Of a DNA stretch of 64,000 bases, positions 1 through 9,057 are shown one piece after another. The stretch comes from Rhizobium sp. SSA_523 (GTDB lineage Bacteria > Pseudomonadota > Alphaproteobacteria > Rhizobiales > Rhizobiaceae), in the NCBI RefSeq assembly GCF_030435705.1, contig NZ_CP129382.1:3342501-3406500 (forward strand). Reading direction: 5' to 3'. Numbering within the stretch: position 1 is the first letter of the stretch; every line of letters begins with the position of its first letter. A program made the position numbers and the translations under genes. The notes beneath the pieces are model-generated. The model was given only the letters and a program-made list of their open reading frames with translations. It was not told the origin of the DNA and did no database searches.

Positions 1-5
1 GTGTC

Positions 6-935
6 TCATCGCGGCGCGAACCCCCCGATCGACAGCGAATAAATGTCGGCCGGTGCCAGGACCAGGTCGACGGCAAGGCGCAGGCCGACGGCGAGGACCA
101 GCAGGCCCAGCAGTGCCCGCAATTGCTCGCCGCGCAGTTTCTGGCCGACGCGCACGCCGTATTGGGCGCCGATGACGCCGGCTACCATCAGGATCGTGGC
201 CAGCACGATATCGACGGAATAGTTGGTCGCCGCCTGCACCATGGTCGTATAGGCGGTGACGAAGATGATCTGGAACAGCGATGTGCCGACAACCACATTC
301 GTGGGAATGCGCAAAAGATAGATCATGGCCGGCACCATGATGAAGCCGCCGCCGACGCCCATCACCGAGGTCAGGATGCCGATGCCGAAGCCGAGCGCCA
401 CCACCGGTATGGCGGAGAGATAGATCCTCGATTTCTTGAAGCGCATCTTGAGCGGCAGGCGATGCACCCAATTGTGCTGGCCGGGCCGCTTCAGGGGGAG
501 GGGCTGGTTGCGGGCCGCCCGCCGCATGGCGCGGACGCTTTCGGCCAGCATCAGGCTGCCGATCGTGCCGAGGAAGGCGACGTAGAGCAGCGAGATGATC
601 AGGTCGAGCTGGCCGAGCCGTCTGAGCCAGGAAAAGATCCAGACGCCAAGCGTCGCACCCGCCAGACCGCCGATCAGCAGCACGCTGCCGAGCTTCATGT
701 CCAGCGTGCCGCGCCGGAAATGGCTGATCGCGCCGGACACGGAGGAGGCCACCACCTGGTTGGCACCGGTCGCAACGGCGACCACCGGCGGAATATTGTA
801 GAAGATGAGAAGCGGCGTGATGAGGAAACCGCCCCCCACACCGAACATGCCGGACAGGAACCCGACGGCTGCGCCCATGCCGAGAATGATGAATATGTTC
901 ACCGATAGCTCTGCAATCGGCAGATAGACAGTCAC
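6..935 (-). CDS. TauE/SafE family membrane permease
   Basis: Polytopic inner-membrane protein of the TauE/SafE family, whose members move sulfite, sulfonates or other organic anions. Two homologous halves are visible, each with a glycine-rich family motif: GFLSGMFGVGGGFLITPLL near residue 25 and GILTSVMGVGGGFIMVPAM near residue 210. They are separated by a basic cytoplasmic loop. I place the start at the GTG at 935 (VTVYLPIAELS), because the first membrane helix begins just after it; an ATG at 1007 would add 24 hydrophilic residues with no clear ribosome site. Length (309 aa) is usual for the family. The substrate cannot be read from sequence and the neighbour podJ gives no clue. Confidence 0.85.
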   Translation of the reverse strand: MTVYLPIAELSVNIFIILGMGAAVGFLSGMFGVGGGFLITPLLIFYNIPPVVAVATGANQVVASSVSGAISHFRRGTLDMKLGSVLLIGGLAGATLGVWIFSWLRRLGQLDLIISLLYVAFLGTIGSLMLAESVRAMRRAARNQPLPLKRPGQHNWVHRLPLKMRFKKSRIYLSAIPVVALGFGIGILTSVMGVGGGFIMVPAMIYLLRIPTNVVVGTSLFQIIFVTAYTTMVQAATNYSVDIVLATILMVAGVIGAQYGVRVGQKLRGEQLRALLGLLVLAVGLRLAVDLVLAPADIYSLSIGGFAPR

Positions 936-1246
936 GGGCGCCTCACGATCAGCAGGAGCTTTGCCGTCAGCACACTGCAAGAGGCGCAGAGAGCCTGTGC
1001 GGCACATGAAATCGGTCTGCGGCCTGGATCATGAGGCGACGGCAAGGAACCGCGCGATGATCCGGCTTTTCGTCCTGGCGCGTCGGACCCGCACGGCAAA
1101 ATTGCCGGCAGACGGGATTATCCGTTTCTTCCCAACGCTCCAGGGCTTGCGAAGAGCCGTGGCCGAGACCTTTGTCATGCGATGCACAGCCTCCGACGTC
1201 AACGCTAAAAAGCGGCGTCGCCGAGGGGTTTTTACGCTTCTCCGGG
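936..1246. other. intergenic region between podJ and the TauE gene
   Basis: About 310 bp between the podJ stop and the TauE start, both genes on the minus strand. It should hold the podJ transcript end and the TauE promoter. A short GC-rich stretch flanked by A5 and T5 lies at 1207-1233, but its stem is too short to call a terminator. I see no gene here. Confidence 0.5.
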
Positions 1247-4200
1247 TCAGGCGCCCTTGGTCTCGTTGCCTTCAAGCAATTTGCGCACCATCGGCTCGGT
1301 AATCGTGCCGTCTTCCGGCAGGCCGTTCTTCTTCTGGAAGGCCTTGATGGCGGCAACCGTCTTCTTGCCCATCCGCCCGTCCGGCTGGCCGGCATCATAG
1401 CCCTTCTTGTTCAGGATGGCCTGGATGTTGCGGACGGCCTTTTCCATGTCGATGCTGGCGGTCGTCTGTCCCTTGCCCACCCATTCATCCGGCAGATTGA
1501 CGCCATTGGCGCGGTCCTGGAGCGGCTGCGGCTTCCAGGTATCGGCCTTGGCCTTGGCGCTCTGCAACTGCTCGGGCTTCAGGGCATTGGCCACTTCGTC
1601 CCGCTTCTGGGCGGCATCCTTGTCGCCGTTGCGGGCGGCAATGGCGAACCATTTGTACGATTCCTCCAGGTTCTGCGCAGTGCCATTGCCGCGGGCGTAG
1701 AGGATGGCAAGGTTGAACTGGCTGTCGGTAATGCCGTGATCGGCAGCCTTTTCGAACCATTCGACGGCCGATTTGAAATCCGCCGTTCCCGCCGCGCCCG
1801 ACGCGTAAAGCACGGCCAGATTGTGCATGGAGCTGGCATTGCCGGCCCCGGCTGCCTGCCGGTAGAGATCCATGGCCTTGGCAATATCCCGCGCAACGCC
1901 TGTGCCCTTCTCGTAGAGGCTGCCCAGGCGGTATTGCGCCGGCGCAAAACCCTGATCGGCTGCCAGCTGGTACCAGCGGGCCGCTTCCTTGGCATCGGTG
2001 GCAAGACCGGCGCGGCCCTCGGTGTAGCGGGCGCCGATCTCGAACAGGGCCTGCGGATCGCCCTTGGCGGCCGCATCGGCAAGCGATTTCGGGCCGATCG
2101 TCTCGGGAATCACAATGGCGGTCGCCGCTGTCGCAGCCTGCGCGGCCTCGACTGCGGGCGCGCCATCGACTGCGGGCGCATCTTCGGCGGCGGTCTCGGC
2201 CGCGGCGGATGCCTGTCCTCCAGCGGGTGCCGCGCCAGGACCCGGCGCTGGTGACGCCTCGCCGGCGAGCGCCTGGTCAGGCGCTCCGGCGCCGGCCGGA
2301 GGCTGTGTGCCGGCTGGCTCGGCCGCAGCCGAGACATCGTCATCTTGCGCTGGCGGCGCAAACGCAGAAGCGGTCTGGTCGCTGCCGATTTGCCTGTCCA
2401 AAGCGGCGCCCTGGGTCTCGCTCGCCCGCTCCGCCACCGGTGCCGAAGGTGCGGCGCGGCTATCGGCCGGCTTTTGCTGCGACGTGGTGGTGACGGGAAG
2501 CGAGGCGGATCTTTCGCCGCGGGTCAGGGTGTTGACGAGCGGCATCGCCATCAGGGCGAGAAGAATGGCGCCAACCGCCATCAGGATCGGGCGGCGATGG
2601 CGGCCGAAAATACCCTGCCGGCCGGCCGCGGCCGGGGCATCACCCGGCTTTTTCGAGGAGGCCTTGGCGCGGCCCGGCACATCCTTCAGGAGAGACTGCG
2701 AGGGATCGCTTTCCTGCGCTGCCGCCTTGGCGGCCCGTCTTGCCGCCGCGATATAGTCGACCCGCTCGCCATCGGCATTGGCGGTGGCAGGATTGGCCAT
2801 CTGGCTGGCGCGCACGCGCTCCAGGATCTTGCGCACATCCGGCATTCCGGAGCCGGGCTCGAGCAGTTCATTGTCATGTTCGTCGGAGACGGCATCGGCC
2901 GGCTCGATCGCCGGCGCCGGCTCGAGATCGGCACGCACCGGCTGCACGGCAACCGCCTTCGCCTTCGGGCGCAAGCGCTTCGTCAGGCCCGACAGAAGGC
3001 CCGCTTTTTCGGCGCCGGACGCCTGCAGGCGATCGGGCCGGGCGGCCGTCTCGGACAGGAGTTCCTCGCTTGCGCGTGCCAGCACCGGCCGCTCTTCCTT
3101 CACAGGCTGTGCGGTCACGGCAGCAGCCATGGGCGGGCGTAGCTCGGCTGCGGGAGGCATATCGCCGGCACGGGAGAGGCCGCCGCCTTCCATCCGGTCC
3201 AGCCGCTCGGCGATCTTGACCAGCGTGCGGTGCAGCCCGTCAAAGGTCGCCTGGGTGCGCTCTTCCGACGAACGCGCCAGGTCTTCCAGGTGCCGCAGGT
3301 CCTGCGCCAGGCCGGCCAGTGCCGCTGTATCGGGTCCGGCACTGCCCTTCGGAGAGCCATGCGCATAGCTTTCGATCACGGCCTCCGCCGCGTGCCGCGC
3401 TGCCTCCAGAATATATTCGTCGCTGGTCGACATGTAGCTTTCGATCGACGCGATCCGCTGATCGAGATTGCCGGGAAGCGATGCGGCATCCTGCCCGCGC
3501 GGCTCGCTGAGAAGCGAGGAAAGGTGGGCGATCTGGCGCTCCAGGTTGACGATCGACTGATTGTCGCCGATCGGATCATTGGCCGCCTCGTCGAGACGTG
3601 CGGCAATCTCGTCCAGCCGCTCCTCGATCCGCTCGAAGCCCAAACCTGCGGGGCGGTCTATGCCGGATGCCGGGCTTCCAAGCTCATCCAGCCGACGGCT
3701 GAGATCGTCCAGCCGGCCGGCAAGGCCATGGCTGGTCTGTTCATAGCCGAGCGCATCGATCTTGCGCGACAGGTCGCTGAGATAGCTCGTCAGTTCGGCC
3801 TGCGGCATCTGATGCATGGCCGAGGCAAGATCCTCAAGCCGCTCTTCCAGCCGCTGGGCGTCCTGCATCTGTGCCAGGCTGTCTATGCTGTCGGTCAAGA
3901 GCGCCAGCCGCTCTTCCAGGCGGCCCATGGCTGCCTGTTCCTCCGCTTCGAAACGCGGACGTGCGCCAACCGCGACCGCCCGGCTGATTTCGTCAAGACG
4001 CTGGTCGAGATGGGAGAAATGATCGACGAAATGGGCCTCGGCCTGTGCCGGACGGGCGCCAAGATCCTCCACCATGGCGGCAAGCGTCAGGATCTTGTCC
4101 TCCAGGGCGCGGATCGAAGGATTGTCGATCATCGTGCCAAGCTCGGCCTTCACGCCATCGATGCGATAGGCGAGGGCGATCAGCTCCTTCTGGATGCCGG

Positions 4201-4951
4201 CGGCATCAAGATCCTCGAATCGGTCTTCCAGCGCGGTCCAGCGCGCTTCCATGCGGTGCAGGCTGTCGGCCGAAGCCAGGCCGTCGATGAGGCGGCGCAG
4301 CTCTTCGAGTTCGGCGCGGATGTCGCCGGCGCCCGACGGCGTGCGCTGGCTCAACCCGTCGACGCCCTCTGCCAGCCGCATCAGTTCGTCGCGCAGCTCG
4401 TCGGTCAGGCGCGTATGCTTGGTGAAATCGCTGATTGTGCGCAGCTCGCCGCGCAGGCTCGCCATTTCCTGTGCGATACTGCCGGCAATATCGGCCTTCA
4501 ATTCGCGGCGGAGCGCCGTGAAGGCCTGGGCGATTTCCTGCAGCTCCGGATCCTGCGCGACCGGCGCCCGATAGGCGGGCGCACGGGATGCGGCGGCCGA
4601 TGGCAGGCCGGTGTCCGCCCGGGCTTCGGTCGCGGCCTGCGGCGCGCGCTGGCTCTCCCGCTGGCTGTCTCTCTGGCTGTCTCTCTGGCGGGTCAGGTCG
4701 AGCGCACGCTGCCTCTGGCGGATTTCGTTAACGGTATCGGCATCGACAATGGTGCGTGCCGCCGAATGCATCACGCCATCCTGATGCCGCGCCACGGCCT
4801 CGCCTGGACGATCATTGAGCGCGCGCTTGTCGCGGCCGGAGGCCTTCAGAAGATCCTCGATCCTGGCTTCCAGTCCCTCGATGGTGCGGTTGAGCGCATC
4901 GAGCGAAGACCGTTCACCGCGGGGCTGGGAGTTGAGGCGTGATCCATTCAT
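1247..4951 (-). CDS. podJ: PodJ-type polar localization protein
   Basis: Polar organizer of the PodJ family; in Agrobacterium PodJ governs pole identity during polar growth and division. The 1234-aa protein has a long N-terminal cytoplasmic part (about 1-785) rich in Leu/Glu/Arg heptads typical of coiled coil, one membrane helix (LMAVGAILLALMAMPL, about 787-805), then a periplasmic part. The latter has a Pro/Ala-rich linker, about four Sel1 repeats (for example YRLGSLYEKGTGVARD and FNLAILYARGNGTAQN) and a C-terminal peptidoglycan-binding domain (ILNKKGYDAGQPDGRMGKKT). Start chosen at the ATG at 4951 (MNGSRLNSQ); the frame stays open upstream to 5137, but that sequence is low quality. A CtrA box lies about 205 bp upstream. 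A four-unit 12-bp repeat encodes RDSQ-like residues at 4647-4694. Confidence 0.9.
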   Translation of the reverse strand: MNGSRLNSQPRGERSSLDALNRTIEGLEARIEDLLKASGRDKRALNDRPGEAVARHQDGVMHSAARTIVDADTVNEIRQRQRALDLTRQRDSQRDSQRESQRAPQAATEARADTGLPSAAASRAPAYRAPVAQDPELQEIAQAFTALRRELKADIAGSIAQEMASLRGELRTISDFTKHTRLTDELRDELMRLAEGVDGLSQRTPSGAGDIRAELEELRRLIDGLASADSLHRMEARWTALEDRFEDLDAAGIQKELIALAYRIDGVKAELGTMIDNPSIRALEDKILTLAAMVEDLGARPAQAEAHFVDHFSHLDQRLDEISRAVAVGARPRFEAEEQAAMGRLEERLALLTDSIDSLAQMQDAQRLEERLEDLASAMHQMPQAELTSYLSDLSRKIDALGYEQTSHGLAGRLDDLSRRLDELGSPASGIDRPAGLGFERIEERLDEIAARLDEAANDPIGDNQSIVNLERQIAHLSSLLSEPRGQDAASLPGNLDQRIASIESYMSTSDEYILEAARHAAEAVIESYAHGSPKGSAGPDTAALAGLAQDLRHLEDLARSSEERTQATFDGLHRTLVKIAERLDRMEGGGLSRAGDMPPAAELRPPMAAAVTAQPVKEERPVLARASEELLSETAARPDRLQASGAEKAGLLSGLTKRLRPKAKAVAVQPVRADLEPAPAIEPADAVSDEHDNELLEPGSGMPDVRKILERVRASQMANPATANADGERVDYIAAARRAAKAAAQESDPSQSLLKDVPGRAKASSKKPGDAPAAAGRQGIFGRHRRPILMAVGAILLALMAMPLVNTLTRGERSASLPVTTTSQQKPADSRAAPSAPVAERASETQGAALDRQIGSDQTASAFAPPAQDDDVSAAAEPAGTQPPAGAGAPDQALAGEASPAPGPGAAPAGGQASAAAETAAEDAPAVDGAPAVEAAQAATAATAIVIPETIGPKSLADAAAKGDPQALFEIGARYTEGRAGLATDAKEAARWYQLAADQGFAPAQYRLGSLYEKGTGVARDIAKAMDLYRQAAGAGNASSMHNLAVLYASGAAGTADFKSAVEWFEKAADHGITDSQFNLAILYARGNGTAQNLEESYKWFAIAARNGDKDAAQKRDEVANALKPEQLQSAKAKADTWKPQPLQDRANGVNLPDEWVGKGQTTASIDMEKAVRNIQAILNKKGYDAGQPDGRMGKKTVAAIKAFQKKNGLPEDGTITEPMVRKLLEGNETKGA
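4647..4694 (-). repeat. 12-bp in-frame tandem repeat inside podJ
   Basis: Four consecutive 12-bp units (CGCTGGCTCTCC, CGCTGGCTGTCT, CTCTGGCTGTCT, CTCTGGCGGGTC) encode repeated R-D/E-S-Q residues near residue 90 of PodJ. The unit length is a multiple of three, so gain or loss of units keeps the frame. Confidence 0.7.
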
Positions 4952-5155
4952 CTTTTTGCTCGCTTCGGCTGCGCGGATCCCTAAGGATGGCCCAAAAGTC
5001 CTGTCATTGACGGGCATGCCCCTCGGCCGGTTCGCAGCGCCTGGCGATCCCGATCCTGTCGGATATTGCCGGAAGGCTGCTGCAATGGCACAACTTGCTG
5101 CCCGGACCCGCGGCACGACGCACCACGACCCGGACACTACCTTTCGCGAAACGTG

Positions 5156-5171
5156 GTTAATACACTGTTAA
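5156..5171 (-). promoter_or_regulatory. CtrA box upstream of podJ
   Basis: On the minus strand the sequence reads TTAA-CAGTGTA-TTAAC, an exact match to the alphaproteobacterial CtrA consensus TTAA-N7-TTAAC. It points towards podJ and lies about 205 bp before its start. That podJ is under cell-cycle control is inferred from this site and from what is known of podJ in Caulobacter. Confidence 0.65.
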
Positions 5172-5265
5172 GAAGCGCTCGGTTTTTGCCTTGGATGTGG
5201 GCGGAAAGCCGGGTTCTCGGGCAATTGCGCTCTCGAAGAATCTACCGGCCGCGCTGTTTTGACGG

Positions 5266-5289
5266 ATTGACGTTTACGCGCACGTCAAT
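5266..5289. promoter_or_regulatory. inverted-repeat operator before the beta-oxidation genes
   Basis: Perfect 8-bp arms ATTGACGT and ACGTCAAT separated by 8 bp, ending 56 bp before the acyl-CoA dehydrogenase start. The core resembles operators I recall for MerR-type LiuR and related regulators of acyl-CoA catabolism; no regulator gene for it is present in the window. Confidence 0.45.
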
Positions 5290-5345
5290 ATTTTGTAGGA
5301 CAAGAGAGCCGGTTTGGCCGGCCGCTGATTTGGAGGAGTTCGCGA

Positions 5346-7139
5346 ATGCCCGTCTACAAGGCCCCGGTCACCGATACTTTGTTTGTCCTGAAGGATGTGC
5401 TTGGCATCGAGCGCTACAACAATCTTCCCGGCTTTGCCGATGCCACGCCGGAAATGATCGAAGCCATTGCATCGGAAGCGGCGCGGCTCTCCGAAGAGGT
5501 TCTGTTTCCGGTGAATTATTCCGGTGACCAGGAAGGCTGCGTGCGCGCCGACGACGGCTCGGTGACGACCCCGAAGGGCTTCAAGCAGGCATACGATGCC
5601 TATTGCGAGGGCGGCTGGATCGGGCTGGCGGTGCCGGAGGAGTTCGGTGGCCAGGGCCTGCCTTACACGCTGCATGCTGCGGTGGGAGAATATACGTCCG
5701 CCGCCAACATGTCGCTGATGATGTATCCGGGCCTGACGCAGGGCGCGATCGCGGCAATCCTCGTGCATGGCAGCCAGGACCAGAAGGAAACCTATCTGCC
5801 GAAAATGGTGGAGGGCAAATGGTCCGGCACCATGAACCTGACCGAGCCGCATTGCGGCACCGATCTCGGTCTTTTGCGCACCAAGGCCGTGCCGAACGGC
5901 GATGGCAGCTACAAGATTTCCGGGCAGAAGATCTTCATCTCTGCCGGCGAACACGACATGACGGACAATATCGTCCATCTGGTGCTCGCCCGCATCGAGG
6001 GCGCGCCTGCCGGGACCAAGGGGATTTCGCTGTTCATCGTGCCGAAATTCATGGTCAATGCGGATGGCTCGACCGGCGAGCGCAACAAGGTCGTCTGCGG
6101 CGCCATCGAGCATAAGATGGGCATTCACGGCAATGCCACCTGCGTCATGAATTACGACGAAGCGACCGGCTATCTCATCGGCGCGGAGAACAAGGGCCTG
6201 AACGCCATGTTCGTCATGATGAACGAGGCGCGGCTCGGTGTGGGGCTGCAGGGCCTGGCCATTTCCGAGATCGCCTATCAGAATGCGGTCGCCTATGCCA
6301 AGGACCGGATCCAGGGCCGCTCGCTCTCCGGGCCCAAGGCGCCGGACAAGGCTGCCGATCCGATCATCGTGCATCCGGATATCCGCCGCACGCTGATGAC
6401 GATCCGGGCCTTCAACGAAGCCGGCCGCGCCTTCATGCTGTGGACGGCCTTGAAGTCCGACATCGCCCATCGGTCCAATGACGAAGCGGAACGCCAGGCG
6501 GCCGATGACCTTCTCGGTCTTGCAACGCCCATCCTCAAGGGCGTGCTGACCGATAAGGGCTTCGACCACGCGGTCATGGCCCAGCAGGTCTATGGCGGTC
6601 ACGGCTATATCGAAGAATGGGGCATGAGCCAGTATGTGCGCGATGCGCGCATCGCCATGATCTATGAGGGCGCGAACGGGATCCAGGCCCTCGACCTTGT
6701 CGGGCGCAAGCTCGCCTTGAATGGCGGCCGGGCAGTCATGGCGGCCTTCAAGGAAATCGGCGATTTCTGCGAGGAGAACCGCGGCGACGAGAAGATGGCG
6801 CCCTATACCAAGGCGCTGAAGAAGGGCTTGAACGACCTCCAGGCCTCCACCATGTGGTTCATGCAGAATGCCATGGCCAAGCCCGACAATGCCGGTGCCG
6901 GCTCGACCGATTACATGCATCTCTTCGGTCTGGTCATGCTGGGCTATATGTGGGCCAAAATGGCGAAATCGGCGCAGGACCTGATCGAGGCCGGCGACGA
7001 CCGCTCCGAATTCCTGGCTGCCAAGCTCGTCACGGCGCGCTTCTACATGGAGAAGATCATGCCGGAAACGGCGTTGCGCAAGACCCGCATCGAGGCGGGC
7101 AGCGACACGCTGATGGAATTGGTGGCGGAGGCGTTTTGA
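5346..7139 (+). CDS. acyl-CoA dehydrogenase, long form
   Basis: FAD-dependent acyl-CoA dehydrogenase catalysing the first step of beta-oxidation, alpha,beta-desaturation of an acyl-CoA. The 597-aa length and C-terminal extra domain match the long family that includes FadE-like and DmdC-like enzymes. Family signatures: the substrate/FAD region MNLTEPHCGTDLG near 165, and VYGGHGYIEEWGMSQYVRD followed by IYEGANGIQALDLVGRKLA near 420-455. The start has a good ribosome site (GGAGGA before ATG). The thiolase and multifunctional dehydrogenase downstream give a short beta-oxidation route, interrupted by a toxin-antitoxin pair. Exact chain-length or substrate preference cannot be deduced. Confidence 0.9.
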   Translation: MPVYKAPVTDTLFVLKDVLGIERYNNLPGFADATPEMIEAIASEAARLSEEVLFPVNYSGDQEGCVRADDGSVTTPKGFKQAYDAYCEGGWIGLAVPEEFGGQGLPYTLHAAVGEYTSAANMSLMMYPGLTQGAIAAILVHGSQDQKETYLPKMVEGKWSGTMNLTEPHCGTDLGLLRTKAVPNGDGSYKISGQKIFISAGEHDMTDNIVHLVLARIEGAPAGTKGISLFIVPKFMVNADGSTGERNKVVCGAIEHKMGIHGNATCVMNYDEATGYLIGAENKGLNAMFVMMNEARLGVGLQGLAISEIAYQNAVAYAKDRIQGRSLSGPKAPDKAADPIIVHPDIRRTLMTIRAFNEAGRAFMLWTALKSDIAHRSNDEAERQAADDLLGLATPILKGVLTDKGFDHAVMAQQVYGGHGYIEEWGMSQYVRDARIAMIYEGANGIQALDLVGRKLALNGGRAVMAAFKEIGDFCEENRGDEKMAPYTKALKKGLNDLQASTMWFMQNAMAKPDNAGAGSTDYMHLFGLVMLGYMWAKMAKSAQDLIEAGDDRSEFLAAKLVTARFYMEKIMPETALRKTRIEAGSDTLMELVAEAF

Positions 7140-7153
7140 TTGTCACACGACGG

Positions 7154-7181
7154 AAAAAGTTATATGGTGGTATAACTTTTT
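7154..7181. promoter_or_regulatory. operator of the MazEF-type module
   Basis: A perfect 11-bp inverted repeat (AAAAAGTTATA, 6-bp spacer, TATAACTTTTT) ends 12 bp before the antitoxin start and just before its ribosome site GGAGG. It contains TATA-rich sequence usable as a -10 element. Antitoxin/toxin autorepression at such a dyad is standard for the family; here it is inferred from position. Confidence 0.65.
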
Positions 7182-7193
7182 ACGGAGGCAAAA

Positions 7194-7454
7194 ATGGCAT
7201 TTTCCACTTTGCGCACGGTCGGCGGCTCGGTGATGATGGCGATCCCGAAGGCGGTACTGGAAGAGCTGGGGATTGCTGCCAACACAAAGGTGGAGGTGTT
7301 GGCGGAGGGTGGAAGAGTTGTTGCTGTGCCGCAGACGCGGACCAAATACACGTTGGAGGAGCTTCTGGCTCAATGCGACCTTGAAGCGCCATGGTCTGAA
7401 GACGAACTCGAATGGATGAACGCGCCCTCGGTCGGCCGTGAGATTATCGACTGA
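7194..7454 (+). CDS. MazE/AbrB-type antitoxin
   Basis: 86-aa antitoxin of the AbrB/SpoVT fold (MazE/PemI/ChpI group). The N-terminal half has the swapped-hairpin signature TLRTVGGSVMMAIPKAVLEE followed by a hydrophobic strand (TKVEVLAEGGRVVAV). The acidic C-terminus (PWSEDELEW) is the kind of tail that covers the toxin. The A of its TGA stop is the A of the toxin ATG, so the two are translationally coupled. It sits only 55 bp after the acyl-CoA dehydrogenase and has its own operator and ribosome site. Confidence 0.88.
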   Translation: MAFSTLRTVGGSVMMAIPKAVLEELGIAANTKVEVLAEGGRVVAVPQTRTKYTLEELLAQCDLEAPWSEDELEWMNAPSVGREIID

Positions 7455-7783
7455 TGGAGCGAGGAGACATCTGGTTTGCAGATCTGGAGCCGACCAGGGG
7501 GCGTGAGCAGGCCAAGGCGCGCTACGTCATGATCGTATCGCAACGAGGCTTCAATCAACTGGGTGTCCAGTTGATTGCCCCGATCACCTCAGGCGGCGAG
7601 TTTGCAAGAGCGAGAGGCTTCACGGTTTCGCTGTCGGGTGCGGGAACCAAGGCGACGGGCGTGATCCTCTGCCACCAGATCAGGACGATTGATCTGAAGG
7701 CTCGGGAAGGCCGCTTCATCGAAAGGGCGCCCGATTTCATCGTGGCGGAAGTGCTGGGCCGCGTCGCGGCCTTATTGGATTAG
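7454..7783 (+). CDS. MazF/PemK-type toxin, mRNA interferase
   Basis: 109-aa toxin of the MazF/PemK/CcdB fold, a sequence-specific endoribonuclease held in check by the preceding antitoxin. Family features: N-terminal MERGDIWFADLEPTRGREQ, the central IAPITSGG segment, and GVILCHQIRTIDLKAREGRF with the conserved Gln-Ile-Arg-Thr-Ile-Asp core. The reading frame is intact and of normal length, so the module is probably functional. The next gene, a thiolase, begins 50 bp downstream. Confidence 0.9.
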   Translation: MERGDIWFADLEPTRGREQAKARYVMIVSQRGFNQLGVQLIAPITSGGEFARARGFTVSLSGAGTKATGVILCHQIRTIDLKAREGRFIERAPDFIVAEVLGRVAALLD

Positions 7784-7833
7784 CTGCGGTAAGAATTTAA
7801 GGGCGCGCAGGCGCTGATAGGGAGATGAGACAC

Positions 7834-9042
7834 ATGACCGAAGTCTATATCTACGACCACGTGCGCACGCCGCGCGGTCGCGGCAAGAAGGATGGTTCCC
7901 TGCACGAGGTGCCGTCTGTGCGCCTGGCCGCCAAGACGCTGGAAGCCATCCGGGACCGCAACGGTCTCGACACGTCCACCATCGACGACATCATCATGGG
8001 CTGCGTCGATCCCGTCATGGATGCCGGTGCCGTCATCCCCAAGGCTGCTGCTTTCGAGGCCGGTTATTCGACCAGAGCGCCCGGCATGCAGATCTCGCGC
8101 TTCTGCGCCTCGGGGCTCGATGCCGTCAATTTCGCCGCCGGCAAGGTGGCGGCCGGTTCCGACGAGATCGTGATCGCCGGCGGTGTCGAAAGCATGTCTC
8201 GCGTCGGCATGGGCATGTCCGGCGGTGCCTGGTACATGGATCCCTCCGTCAACTTCCCCGGCTATTTCATGCCGCAGGGGGTTTCGGCCGATCTGATCGC
8301 CACGAAATACGGCTTCAGCCGCGATGATGTGGATGCCTATGCCGTGGAAAGCCAGAAGCGGGCGGCGCATGCCTGGGCGAACGGCTATTTCAGCAAGTCC
8401 GTCATTCCGGTGAAGGATCAGAACGGCCTGACCATTCTCGACCGCGACGAACATATGCGGCCCGAGACGAACATGCAGTCGCTGGCCTCGCTCAACCCCT
8501 CGTTCCAGATGCCGGGCGAAATGGGCGGTTTCGAAGCGGTTGGGATTCAGGCGCATCCGGAAGTCGAGCGTATCACCTATGTCCATCATGCCGGCAATTC
8601 CTCCGGTATCGTCGATGGAGCCGCCGCCGTCCTGGTTGGGTCGAAAGCCGGTGGCGAGACCATGGGTCTGAAGCCGCGCGCGCGCATTCGCGCCTTCACC
8701 AATATCGGGTCCGATCCGGCCCTGATGCTCACCGGCCCGGTGGATGTGACGGAAAAGCTCCTGAAGAAGACCGGCATGTCGCTGAAGGACATCGACCTCT
8801 TTGAGCTCAACGAAGCCTTCGCCGCCGTGGTGCTGCGCTACTGCCAGGCCTTCGAGATCGAGCACGACAAGATCAACGTCAATGGCGGTGCCATTGCCAT
8901 GGGTCATCCGCTGGGCGCCACCGGCGCCATGATCCTCGGCACGGTTCTGGACGAGCTGGAGCGGCGCGATCTCAACACCGCGCTTGTCACGCTCTGCATC
9001 GGCGCCGGCATGGGCACGGCAACGGTGATCGAGCGGGTTTGA
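7834..9042 (+). CDS. acetyl-CoA C-acyltransferase (thiolase)
   Basis: Thiolase that cleaves 3-ketoacyl-CoA with CoA to yield acetyl-CoA and a shortened acyl-CoA. Signatures: the nucleophile-Cys region [18 protein letters not shown] (about 88), the His-containing [17 protein letters not shown] (about 355), and the C-terminal Cys motif [16 protein letters not shown] use the ATG at 7834 (MTEVYIYD) rather than the one 9 bp earlier, because GGAGATGAG lies at correct distance from it. 402 aa. It works with the neighbouring dehydrogenase and hydratase genes in beta-oxidation. Confidence 0.92.
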   Translation: MTEVYIYDHVRTPRGRGKKDGSLHEVPSVRLAAKTLEAIRDRNGLDTSTIDDIIMGCVDPVMDAGAVIPKAAAFEAGYSTRAPGMQISRFCASGLDAVNFAAGKVAAGSDEIVIAGGVESMSRVGMGMSGGAWYMDPSVNFPGYFMPQGVSADLIATKYGFSRDDVDAYAVESQKRAAHAWANGYFSKSVIPVKDQNGLTILDRDEHMRPETNMQSLASLNPSFQMPGEMGGFEAVGIQAHPEVERITYVHHAGNSSGIVDGAAAVLVGSKAGGETMGLKPRARIRAFTNIGSDPALMLTGPVDVTEKLLKKTGMSLKDIDLFELNEAFAAVVLRYCQAFEIEHDKINVNGGAIAMGHPLGATGAMILGTVLDELERRDLNTALVTLCIGAGMGTATVIERV

Positions 9043-9057
9043 GGCTCTTCAATGACT

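Larger units (their letters stand above)
4952..5345. other. divergent promoter region of podJ and the acyl-CoA dehydrogenase
   Basis: A 394-bp control region between divergent genes. It holds a CtrA-type box facing podJ (5156-5171), a GANTC methylation motif (GAATC, about 5238-5242) and an inverted repeat close to the acyl-CoA dehydrogenase start (5266-5289). I see no credible coding sequence. Confidence 0.6.

Noticed and set aside
1207..1233. A5 / T5-flanked GC-rich sequence as podJ terminator
   Set aside because: The central palindrome leaves a loop of one base or only a 3-bp stem, too weak to call.
3230..4942. Long open frame on the plus strand opposite podJ (570 codons)
   Set aside because: High-GC antisense shadow of a well supported gene; no domain and no ribosome site.
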